This document shows positions 16,850 through 23,914 of a DNA stretch of 34,162 bases, in pieces. Source of the DNA: Bacteroides sp. (lineage in GTDB: Bacteria > Bacteroidota > Bacteroidia > Bacteroidales > Bacteroidaceae); NCBI RefSeq assembly GCF_030151085.1, contig NZ_JASLER010000072.1, positions 1-34,162 on the forward strand. The letters run 5' to 3'. The position numbers and the translations under genes were made by a program. A model generated the notes under the pieces. It was given only the letters and a program-made list of their open reading frames with translations. It was not told where the DNA came from and ran no database searches. How positions within the stretch are numbered: position 1 is the first letter of the stretch; every line of letters begins with the position of its first letter.

Positions 16850-18064
16850 ATGAAACAGAAACGCATACCGCTGGTAGGACAACAATATGTTGTTCCTTTT
16901 ATATTGATTACCTCTCTCTTTTTCTTGTGGGGTTTCGCTCATGCTATCTTAGATGTACTGAACAAACATTTCCAAGAGTTACTTGATATCACTAAAACAT
17001 ATTCTGCTTTTATTCAGGTAACTATGTATATGGGGTATTTCGTGATGGCTATTCCTGCCGGATTGTTTATCAGCCGCTTTGGATATCGTAAAGGAGTAGT
17101 CTTCGGATTGTTGCTTTATGGTATAGGTTCATTGCTTTTTATTCCTGGACAATACTATCTGTCATTCAATCTTTTCTTGTTTGCACTATTCGTCATAGGT
17201 TGTGGACTTACTTTTCTCGAAACGGCGGCAAACCCTTATGCTACCGAACTGGGAGCAAAGGAGACTGCTGCCAGCCGTCTGAACTTCGCACAATCTTTCA
17301 ATGGGCTAGGATGCATCTGTGCTCCTGTCTTAGCCGGATTGTTGTTATTCTCGGCTGATGGAAAAGATGGTTCAGGAAATGTGGCACTGCCTTACGTTTG
17401 TATGGGTATCGTGGTGCTGATGGTTGCCATAGTCTTCTCAAAAATCAAATTACCGGAGATAGAACATCATGCAGAAGTTGATGAAAAAGGTAATCAGGTA
17501 GGATTATGGACACACAAACTTTTCATCTTCGGCTTAATAGCGTTGTTTGCCTATGAAGTAGGGGAGATATCAATTAATAGCTTTTTCATCAACTATGTAG
17601 TGGAACAAGACTGGATGAACGCCCGTGATGCTTCATTAGTGCTTTCTTTTGGTGGATTAGGTCTGTTTATGCTTGGACGTTTTGTCGGTAGCTGGATTAT
17701 GAGACGTGTACGCGCAGAAAAGATGCTATTGGTATGTGCAACAGGAACAGTAATAACTACTGCTGTGGTACTGTTGGACGTGGGTATGGTATCATTAATC
17801 TCCCTATTATGTGGCTACGCCTTTGAGTCGATTATGTTTCCTACCATATTTGCTCTTTCGCTCAGAGGATTGGGAAACCATACTAAACGGGCATCTTCTT
17901 TTTTGATGATGTCTCCTGTAGGTGGAGTGGTAGGCCCATTATTGATGGGGTTGGTGGCCGATCGCACAACAATGGTTATGGCATTTATCGTACCACTTGT
18001 AGCTTATGTTATTGTGTGGTGTTATGCCCGCAAGATGGTGCATATTACCTCTAAATCGTACTGA
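16850..18064 (+). CDS. Sugar:H+ symporter, FucP/GluP family MFS
   Basis: A 404-residue permease with about 12 membrane helices. LETAANPYATELG matches the conserved fucose/glucose/galactose permease motif, with QSFNGLGCICAPVLAG after it. FFLWGFAHAILDVLNKHFQ in helix 1 holds the family's acidic residue. Members import fucose, glucose, galactose, N-acetylglucosamine or related sugars with protons; the sugar cannot be told here. The frame is open from 16739, but the promoter box at 16791-16798 excludes that start. The ATG at 16814 would leave only a few leader bases, so 16850 is preferred and 16814 is possible. It is probably controlled by the divergent AraC protein. Confidence 0.88.
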   Translation: MKQKRIPLVGQQYVVPFILITSLFFLWGFAHAILDVLNKHFQELLDITKTYSAFIQVTMYMGYFVMAIPAGLFISRFGYRKGVVFGLLLYGIGSLLFIPGQYYLSFNLFLFALFVIGCGLTFLETAANPYATELGAKETAASRLNFAQSFNGLGCICAPVLAGLLLFSADGKDGSGNVALPYVCMGIVVLMVAIVFSKIKLPEIEHHAEVDEKGNQVGLWTHKLFIFGLIALFAYEVGEISINSFFINYVVEQDWMNARDASLVLSFGGLGLFMLGRFVGSWIMRRVRAEKMLLVCATGTVITTAVVLLDVGMVSLISLLCGYAFESIMFPTIFALSLRGLGNHTKRASSFLMMSPVGGVVGPLLMGLVADRTTMVMAFIVPLVAYVIVWCYARKMVHITSKSY

Positions 18065-18073
18065 TAAAATATT

Positions 18074-18598
18074 TTAGTATAATAAATACCCCGCAACTCC
18101 TGCAAGTATTATCAGCAGGATAGGATGCAGATTCCACTTCCATGTTACACCAAAGGCAGCGGCAAATATAAATAAGCTTTTATAATCGATGAAGTTTTCT
18201 TTATTCATCAGTAACAAAGCGGCAGCTGCAATCAGTGAAACGGACATCGGTAATAAGCCAGACATGGCCGCCTTAATATATTTATTGTCCTTGCACTTTA
18301 CGAAGAAGTAAGAAATAAGCAATACCAGTATGAATGAGGGCAAGCAAACTGCAACAGTAGCCACAATGGCACCCCATACGCTTTGAGTAACCGCATATCC
18401 TACATACGTTGCACTGTTGATACCAATCGGACCGGGTGTCATTTGTGAGATAGCCACTACATCCGTAAACTGTTGTAGCGTAAGCCAATGATGATGCTCA
18501 ACGATCTCATATTGGATAAGGGATAGCATAGCATATCCACCCCCAAAACCGAAAGTGCCTATTTTCAAATATACTAAAATCAATTGCCAATAAATCAT
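18074..18598 (-). CDS. Chromate transporter, short-chain ChrA subunit 2
   Basis: A 174-residue single-domain CHR protein with about six membrane helices. FGFGGGYAMLSLIQYEIVEH opens the domain, and MTPGPIGINSATYVGYAV is the second conserved motif. Short-chain CHR proteins come as tandem pairs that together equal one two-domain ChrA. They export chromate or transport sulfate-like anions. The start codon overlaps the stop of the partner by 4 bp (18595-18598), showing translational coupling. The physiological anion in a gut bacterium is unclear. Confidence 0.88.
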   Translation of the reverse strand: MIYWQLILVYLKIGTFGFGGGYAMLSLIQYEIVEHHHWLTLQQFTDVVAISQMTPGPIGINSATYVGYAVTQSVWGAIVATVAVCLPSFILVLLISYFFVKCKDNKYIKAAMSGLLPMSVSLIAAAALLLMNKENFIDYKSLFIFAAAFGVTWKWNLHPILLIILAGVAGYLLY

Positions 18599-19146
18599 GC
18601 TTGTAATTTTGTCAGTTTATCTTTTAGCCATAATGTGTATATCATTCCTCCAACTATTCCTGCTAAGACAACGTACACGGGCGATAACCCGAATTGCCAA
18701 ATCAACACCGCAGCAATAGCTGGCAATATCAGTTGCCAGTACTTCAACTTCAAAGCACGTGTAGCCGATATACAAGGAAATAATATTAGTGCTACTACCG
18801 CCGGACGGATGCCATTGAAAATACTAATCATTACTTGGTTATCTTGAAAATGTGCAAAGGACATCGCTATCAGCATCATAATGACAAAAGAGGGTAGGAT
18901 AGTGGCGAGTGCACAAACCAAACTTCCCTTTATTTTATGCATCTTGTAGCCTACAAAAATAGATATGTTTACTGCAAAAACTCCAGGAAGAGATTGTGTT
19001 AATGCGAACATTTCCATGAAGTCTTCTTTACTCATCCATTTTTTCTTTACAATCTCTCGTTCAATGAGAGGAATCATAGCATATCCTCCGCCAATAGTGA
19101 ACATTCCTATCTTGGCAAAGGTCAAAAAAAGCAATATGTATTTCAT
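18595..19146 (-). CDS. Chromate transporter, short-chain ChrA subunit 1
   Basis: A 183-residue CHR domain protein and first gene of the pair. FTIGGGYAMIPLIEREIV and LTQSLPGVFAVNISIFVGYK are the two CHR motifs. Here the second motif reads LPGVFAVN, where the partner has TPGPIGIN; members of a pair typically differ in this way and insert in opposite orientations. Four to six further hydrophobic helices follow. It begins at the ATG at 19146, 26 nt after a promoter box, and is divergent from the GNAT-IbrA-IbrB operon. Confidence 0.88.
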   Translation of the reverse strand: MKYILLFLTFAKIGMFTIGGGYAMIPLIEREIVKKKWMSKEDFMEMFALTQSLPGVFAVNISIFVGYKMHKIKGSLVCALATILPSFVIMMLIAMSFAHFQDNQVMISIFNGIRPAVVALILFPCISATRALKLKYWQLILPAIAAVLIWQFGLSPVYVVLAGIVGGMIYTLWLKDKLTKLQA

Positions 19147-19171
19147 TATTTCCAGAGGTAACTTTCTATTG

Positions 19172-19203
19172 CAAAGTAACCTAATTTTATCTACATATCC
19201 AAA
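19172..19203 (-). promoter_or_regulatory. Promoter of the chromate-transporter pair
   Basis: The -33 TTTG (19203-19200) and -7 TTACTTTG (19179-19172, one mismatch to TANNTTTG) are separated by 20 nt on the minus strand, 26 nt upstream of the first ATG. Confidence 0.6.
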
Positions 19204-19336
19204 CTGAATGATGCTTATTTATTTTATAATATTTTATATAAACTTGCTTTATTCTTAAATCTCTTTAAAAGGTGCATGTTTAGACCTAATAAAACTTTAT
19301 ATTTAACACCTAATTACTAAAATAAATAGAAAAAAC

Positions 19337-19732
19337 ATGGTACAAATAGTACGGTTACAGGGCACTGACAAACGGCTGTATCAGCTTGTTGCTCCTTTGG
19401 TGATGAACCCGGAGGTATTGAAACAGAACTATAACTATCCCTTTCGTACTTCGGAAGATTTTGAATGGTTTGTTGCCTTAGAGAATAAGAATGTTATTGG
19501 TTTTGTTCCGGTAGAATACAAAAAAAATGAATGTGTAATCAATAATTATTATATTAAAGGGAAGCACGAAGAAACCTTAAAATTGTTATTGGAGAGAATA
19601 GTAGAGGTAATGGAACAAGATAAGTATCTTACCGCGGTAACTTTTCTGGAGGATAAGGCTATTTTCGGAGAATTAGGTTTTTCGGAGGAGAAGGTTTGGA
19701 CCCGTTATGTGAGAATGAAGAAAGATAAATGA
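19337..19732 (+). CDS. Small GNAT-like protein, first gene of the ibrAB-type operon
   Basis: A 131-residue protein. WFVALENKNVIGFVPVEYKKNECVIN reads as the paired beta strands of a GNAT core (cited as WFVALENKNVIGFV and VEYKKNECVIN). YYIKGKHEETLKLLLERIVE takes the place of motif A, and AIFGELGFSEEKVWTRYVRM is the usual C-terminal strand. The R/Q-x-x-G-x-G/A loop is degenerate (IKGKHEE), so acetyl-CoA binding is doubtful. It may be a GNAT-fold partner rather than an enzyme. Its stop overlaps the next start by 4 bp (19729-19732), so it is obligately coupled to the PAPS-reductase-like gene. Confidence 0.65.
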   Translation: MVQIVRLQGTDKRLYQLVAPLVMNPEVLKQNYNYPFRTSEDFEWFVALENKNVIGFVPVEYKKNECVINNYYIKGKHEETLKLLLERIVEVMEQDKYLTAVTFLEDKAIFGELGFSEEKVWTRYVRMKKDK

Positions 19733-21024
19733 TTATGGGTATATCTAAAAATGTATATGAACTGGCACTGGAGCGCATAGAGCTTATCTTCAAAGAATTT
19801 GATACGGTTTGTGTCTCTTTTTCTGGAGGTAAGGATAGTGGCGTTTTACTGAATTTATGTATTGATTATATCCGGAATAATCATTTGGATCGTAAGTTGT
19901 GTGTATTTCACATGGATTATGAAATTCAGTATAGAGTGACTATCGATTATGTCGATCGCATATTGGAGGCGAATAAAGATATTTTAGAAGTATATCGTGT
20001 CTGTGTGCCTTTTCGTGTAACTACCTGCACTTCGATGTATCAAAGCTATTGGCGTCCTTGGCAGGATGATTTGAAAGATATATGGGTGAGGCAGATGCCA
20101 AAGGAATGCATAACAAAAGAGGCTTTCTCCTTTTATACCCCTGAAATGTGGGATTATGAGTTTCAGATGCATTTTGCTAAATGGTTGCATCTGAAAAAAG
20201 ATGGAGTGCGATCTTGTTTTCTTATAGGTATACGTACGCAAGAAAGTTTTAACCGATGGCGTAGTATCCATTTGAATAGAAAATATCAAATGTACCATAA
20301 TTACCGTTGGACTTCAAAAATAGGTAATGACATTTACAATGCCTATCCCATTTATGACTGGAAGACGACGGATGTTTGGACAGCAAATGGAAAGTTCGGC
20401 TACGATTATAATCATTTATATGATTTGTATTATAAAGCAGGTGTTAATATTGAACGCCAGCGTGTAGCGAGCCCTTTCCTATGTGAAGCTCAGGAGAGTC
20501 TACGGCTTTATCGTGCCATTGATCCCAATACTTGGGGAAAAATGATAGGGCGTGTAAATGGAGTAAACTTTACTGGTATATATGGAGGTACACGTGCCAT
20601 GGGTTGGCAAAGTGTTCGCTTACCGCAAGGGCACACGTGGAAATCATTTATGCAATTCTTACTTTCCACTTTACCTGAAGAAACCCGGAGGAATTTTCTG
20701 AAAAAACTGACTGTCAGCATCGAATTTTGGCGGACAAAAGGTGGGTGTCTGAGCGAAAGTACGATTCAAAAGCTAATAGATGCGGGTATTCCCATCGAAG
20801 TAATGAATAATACGAATTATAAAACTAATAAAAAACCAGTCCGCATGGATTATCTGGATGATATTGACATTGCGGAATTCCGTGAAATCCCTACTTATAA
20901 GCGAATGTGTATTTGTATCCTGAAAAATGACCATGCTTGCAAATATATGGGTTTTGCCCTGAATAAGGAAGAAGCCTATAAGAGAGATAAAATAATGGAA
21001 CAATTCAAAAATATGATGTTATGA
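19729..21024 (+). CDS. ibrA: PAPS-reductase-like PP-loop protein with DUF3440 (IbrA family)
   Basis: A 431-residue cytoplasmic protein. CVSFSGGKDSGVLLNLCIDY (residues 28-47) is the adenylate-binding PP-loop of the PAPS reductase/DndC superfamily. HMDYEIQY is the following strand and RTQESFNRW a conserved substrate loop. The C-terminal half matches the DUF3440 extension of IbrA. True sulfate-assimilation reductases are about 240 residues and end with a catalytic ECGxH motif. I do not see that motif here, so the protein is probably not a PAPS reductase. IbrA with IbrB was named for effects on immunoglobulin-binding proteins in E. coli; the biochemistry is unknown. It is coupled on both sides by 4-bp overlaps. 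Confidence 0.85.
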   Translation: MIMGISKNVYELALERIELIFKEFDTVCVSFSGGKDSGVLLNLCIDYIRNNHLDRKLCVFHMDYEIQYRVTIDYVDRILEANKDILEVYRVCVPFRVTTCTSMYQSYWRPWQDDLKDIWVRQMPKECITKEAFSFYTPEMWDYEFQMHFAKWLHLKKDGVRSCFLIGIRTQESFNRWRSIHLNRKYQMYHNYRWTSKIGNDIYNAYPIYDWKTTDVWTANGKFGYDYNHLYDLYYKAGVNIERQRVASPFLCEAQESLRLYRAIDPNTWGKMIGRVNGVNFTGIYGGTRAMGWQSVRLPQGHTWKSFMQFLLSTLPEETRRNFLKKLTVSIEFWRTKGGCLSESTIQKLIDAGIPIEVMNNTNYKTNKKPVRMDYLDDIDIAEFREIPTYKRMCICILKNDHACKYMGFALNKEEAYKRDKIMEQFKNMML

Positions 21025-21554
21025 GTTTAGAGAAGAGTCCGGTATATAATGTGAAAGCAATCCCCGTTGAGAAGATTCAGGCAAACGACTACAACCCGAA
21101 TGTGGTAGCCCCTCCGGAGATGAAGTTGTTGGAGCTTTCAATTTGGGAGGATGGTTTTACCATGCCTTGTGTTTGCTATTATGATAAAGATATGGATACA
21201 TATATTCTGGTAGACGGTTTTCATCGGTATCAGGTATTGAAAAACTCTAAAAGAATCTATCAGCGGGAGAACGGATTGTTACCTGTTGTTGTGATAGACA
21301 AAGAGATTTCCAACCGTATGGCATCTACTATTCGTCATAACCGTGCTCGTGGTACGCATAATATTGAGTTGATGTGCAACATCATTGCCGAACTTGACCA
21401 TGCGGGCATGACCGATGAATGGATCATGAAAAATGTCGGTATGGATCGTGATGAAGTACTTCGTCTGAAGCAAATATCCGGTTTGGCAGATTTATTTGCT
21501 AATAATAATTTTAGTATTCCGGATAACAAAGTAGAGTATATTTCAGAGGAATAA
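21021..21554 (+). CDS. ibrB: ParB/sulfiredoxin-fold protein (IbrB family)
   Basis: A 177-residue ParB N-terminal-like protein. VKAIPVEKIQANDYNPN opens the domain. Residues 63-71, LVDGFHRYQ, occupy the place of the GERR/DGxHR nucleotide-binding motif, and RHNRARGTHN (105-114) is the arginine-rich second motif. A helical C-terminal part (MTDEWIMKNVGMDRDEVLRL) resembles a helix-turn-helix. Real chromosome-segregation ParB proteins are longer and sit with parA. Here the neighbour is ibrA, overlapping by 4 bp, which defines the IbrAB pair. Proteins of this fold bind or hydrolyse nucleotides (CTP, ATP). The reaction here is unknown. Confidence 0.85.
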   Translation: MSLEKSPVYNVKAIPVEKIQANDYNPNVVAPPEMKLLELSIWEDGFTMPCVCYYDKDMDTYILVDGFHRYQVLKNSKRIYQRENGLLPVVVIDKEISNRMASTIRHNRARGTHNIELMCNIIAELDHAGMTDEWIMKNVGMDRDEVLRLKQISGLADLFANNNFSIPDNKVEYISEE

Positions 21555-21627
21555 ATTGTTTTTTTCAGATTAGTTAATTCGTTCTTTAACTTTATATTCA
21601 TTAACATGTGAAATAATTCCTTGCAAA

Positions 21628-21659
21628 CTTGCATAATTTAGTCAAATCTCCTACATTTG
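21628..21659 (+). promoter_or_regulatory. Promoter of the UDP-glucuronate decarboxylase gene
   Basis: CTTG at 21628-21631, 20 nt, then TACATTTG at 21652-21659. It lies inside a longer open frame from 21629 and so supports the internal start at 21719, with a leader of about 50 nt. Confidence 0.6.
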
Positions 21660-21718
21660 TCAGCATAAAATATGGCAAACGAGTTGCGTGTGTTTTTTTG
21701 CATTATAAAAAATGTTAC

Positions 21719-22654
21719 ATGAAGAATATTTTGGTTAGTGGAGGTGCTGGCTTTATAGGCTCTCATCTATGTACACGGTTAATTAACGATGGGCATAAAG
21801 TAATTTGCCTGGATAATCTATTTACCGGCTCAAAAGAGAATATTGCTCACTTAGAGGGTAATTCTCGTTTTGAATTTGTACAGTATGATGTCGAAAATCC
21901 TTATGAAGCCGACGTGGACGAAATCTATAATTTGGCTTGTCCGGCTTCACCTATCCATTACCAGTATGATGCAATAAAGACAATAAAAACTTCAGTGCTG
22001 GGTGCAATCAATATGTTGGGATTGGCAAAGAAAACAAAAGCTAAGATATTACAAGCTTCAACCAGTGAAATTTATGGTGATCCGGTTGTTCATCCGCAAG
22101 TTGAAGACTATTGGGGAAATGTAAACCCGATAGGCATTCGCTCGTGCTATGATGAAGGTAAACGTTGTGCAGAAACCTTGTTTATGGATTATCACCGTCA
22201 GAATGGATTACGTATTAAAATTATTCGTATATTCAATACGTATGGTCCGCGGATGTTACCGAATGACGGTAGGGTAGTATCTAACTTTGTTGTTCAGGCA
22301 TTGAAAGATGAAGATATTACTATATATGGTTCGGGTAAACAGACCCGCAGTTTCCAGTATGTGGATGATTTGATCGAGGGCATGGTGCGCATGATGAATA
22401 CGGATGATGAATTTATAGGTCCGGTAAATTTGGGAAATCCCAATGAATTTTCTATTTTGGAGCTCGCAGAAAAAGTGATAGCGCTGACGAATTCTAAATC
22501 AAAGCTTGTATTTAAGCCGCTACCGCATGATGATCCTAAGCAGAGACAGCCGGACATTACGCTGGCAAAGGCAAAACTGGGATGGAAACCTACTGTTGAG
22601 TTAGAAGAAGGTTTACGCCATATTATAGAATATTTTAAGGAATATCAATCCTAG
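21719..22654 (+). CDS. uxs: UDP-glucuronate decarboxylase (UDP-xylose synthase), SDR family
   Basis: A 311-residue extended SDR. GGAGFIG (8-14) is the NAD-binding Rossmann loop. STSEIYGDP (114-122) gives the catalytic Thr/Ser and Glu. RSCYDEGKR (141-149) carries Tyr144 and Lys148, and this string is characteristic of UXS rather than of dTDP-glucose 4,6-dehydratase. RSFQYVDDLIEG is the usual later motif. The enzyme oxidises UDP-glucuronate at C4, decarboxylates it and re-reduces it to UDP-xylose, a precursor for surface glycans. The ATG at 21719 places the Rossmann motif at the normal distance. A two-component hybrid gene follows after 39 nt, so they may share a transcript. Confidence 0.9.
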   Translation: MKNILVSGGAGFIGSHLCTRLINDGHKVICLDNLFTGSKENIAHLEGNSRFEFVQYDVENPYEADVDEIYNLACPASPIHYQYDAIKTIKTSVLGAINMLGLAKKTKAKILQASTSEIYGDPVVHPQVEDYWGNVNPIGIRSCYDEGKRCAETLFMDYHRQNGLRIKIIRIFNTYGPRMLPNDGRVVSNFVVQALKDEDITIYGSGKQTRSFQYVDDLIEGMVRMMNTDDEFIGPVNLGNPNEFSILELAEKVIALTNSKSKLVFKPLPHDDPKQRQPDITLAKAKLGWKPTVELEEGLRHIIEYFKEYQS

Positions 22655-22693
22655 CTATATATTTATTTGATAACGGGAAAAAACAATATAAAG

Positions 22694-23821
22694 ATGAACA
22701 TGGAAATAAATCCTTCAGAGTACAAGATTCTCATCGTTGACGATGTGATGTCAAACGTTTTACTGTTAAAAGTACTCTTAACTAATGAGAAATTTGCTAT
22801 CGCTACAGCAAGTAACGGGCGACAAGCATTGGAGCAAGTGGATAAAGAAAATCCGGATTTGATACTACTTGATGTTATGATGCCGGATTTAAGTGGTTTT
22901 GAGGTTGCTCAAAAACTGAAAGCGAATCCTCAGACTGCTGAAATTCCAATCATCTTTCTGACTGCGTTGAACAGTACGGCAGATATAGTAAAAGGTTTCC
23001 AAGTAGGTGCCAATGACTTTATCTCCAAACCTTTCAATAAGGAAGAACTCATTACCCGCGTTTATCACCAGATTTCGTTGGTAGCAGCCAATCGTCTTAT
23101 TTTGAGTAGGACAGAAGAGTTGCGTTGTACAATTGCAGGTCGTGATAAATTGTATTCTGTAATAGCTCATGACTTACGTTCACCTATGGGATCGATCAAG
23201 ATGGTATTGAATATGCTGATCTTGAATTTGCCTTCCGGAAAAATTGGTGAGGAAATGTATGAGTTACTTACCATGGCAAACCAAACCACTGAAGATGTAT
23301 TCTCTTTGTTGGATAACTTGTTGAAGTGGACAAAGAGCCAGATTGGTAAAATGAATGTCGTTTATCAAGACATCGACCTTGTAGAGGTAGTAGAGAGTGT
23401 AATCGAGATATTCAATATGGTAGCAGGTCTTAAGAAGATCAATATCAAGGTTGAGAAACCGGAAAAGATTCTTGTTAACGGTGATATTGATATGTTGAAG
23501 ACAGTAGCTCGTAACTTGCTCAGTAATGCTATCAAGTTCAGCAAAGAAGGAAGCGAAGTGCTGGTGAAGATGGAATCGGTTGAAGGTATGGCTGTTGTCA
23601 GCGTTCAAGATCATGGCTGTGGTATCAATGAAGAAGGACAAAAGAAGCTGTTACATACTGACACTCACTTTAGTACTTTTGGTACGAACAATGAAGAAGG
23701 TTCAGGATTGGGTTTACTTTTATGTCAGGACTTTGTTACGAAGAATGGTGGAAAGTTATGGTTTATATCCAGAGAAGGAGAAGGCTCAACTTTCAGTTTC
23801 TCTATTCCATTGAAGAAGTAA
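22694..23821 (+). CDS. Receiver-histidine kinase hybrid (soluble two-component protein)
   Basis: A 375-residue cytoplasmic protein with the reversed order, receiver first. The receiver (about 10-128) has acidic pair Asp16-Asp17, phosphoacceptor Asp60 in ILLDVMMPD, Thr90 and Lys112 in SKPF. A short linker leads to HisKA with His159 (VIAHDLRSPMGS) and an ATPase domain containing NLLSNAIKFS, VQDHGCGINEE and GSGLGLLLC. No sensor or membrane segment is present, so it probably relays from another kinase by protein contact. The open frame begins with TTG at 22667. ATG at 22694 is the better start, and 22700 is also possible. A strong terminator follows. Confidence 0.9.
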   Translation: MNMEINPSEYKILIVDDVMSNVLLLKVLLTNEKFAIATASNGRQALEQVDKENPDLILLDVMMPDLSGFEVAQKLKANPQTAEIPIIFLTALNSTADIVKGFQVGANDFISKPFNKEELITRVYHQISLVAANRLILSRTEELRCTIAGRDKLYSVIAHDLRSPMGSIKMVLNMLILNLPSGKIGEEMYELLTMANQTTEDVFSLLDNLLKWTKSQIGKMNVVYQDIDLVEVVESVIEIFNMVAGLKKINIKVEKPEKILVNGDIDMLKTVARNLLSNAIKFSKEGSEVLVKMESVEGMAVVSVQDHGCGINEEGQKKLLHTDTHFSTFGTNNEEGSGLGLLLCQDFVTKNGGKLWFISREGEGSTFSFSIPLKK

Positions 23822-23857
23822 CACTAGGTTCTCAAAGTTTTTTTCCCTATAATTTTG

Positions 23858-23888
23858 AGCAGAAAGCCATTGGCTTTCTGCTTTTTTT
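23858..23888 (+). terminator. Rho-independent terminator after receiver-kinase gene
   Basis: An 11-bp perfect stem, AGCAGAAAGCC (23858-23868) with GGCTTTCTGCT (23872-23882), a 3-nt loop, then TTTTTT. It ends the uxs/kinase unit 26 bp before the convergent addB stop. The minus strand lacks a T run after the stem. Confidence 0.9.
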
Positions 23889-23914
23889 ATGGAGTTTGGT
23901 AATGGAAAGGTGTT

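Noticed and set aside
19729..21024. Sulfate-assimilation PAPS reductase (CysH)
   Set aside because: Far too long, no catalytic ECGxH motif seen, no sulfate genes nearby, and coupled to a ParB-like gene as in IbrAB.
21021..21554. Chromosome- or plasmid-partition ParB
   Set aside because: Only about 177 residues, no parA beside it, and translationally coupled to ibrA.
21719..22654. dTDP-glucose 4,6-dehydratase (RmlB)
   Set aside because: The RSCYDEGKR active-site string and the length fit UDP-glucuronate decarboxylase instead.
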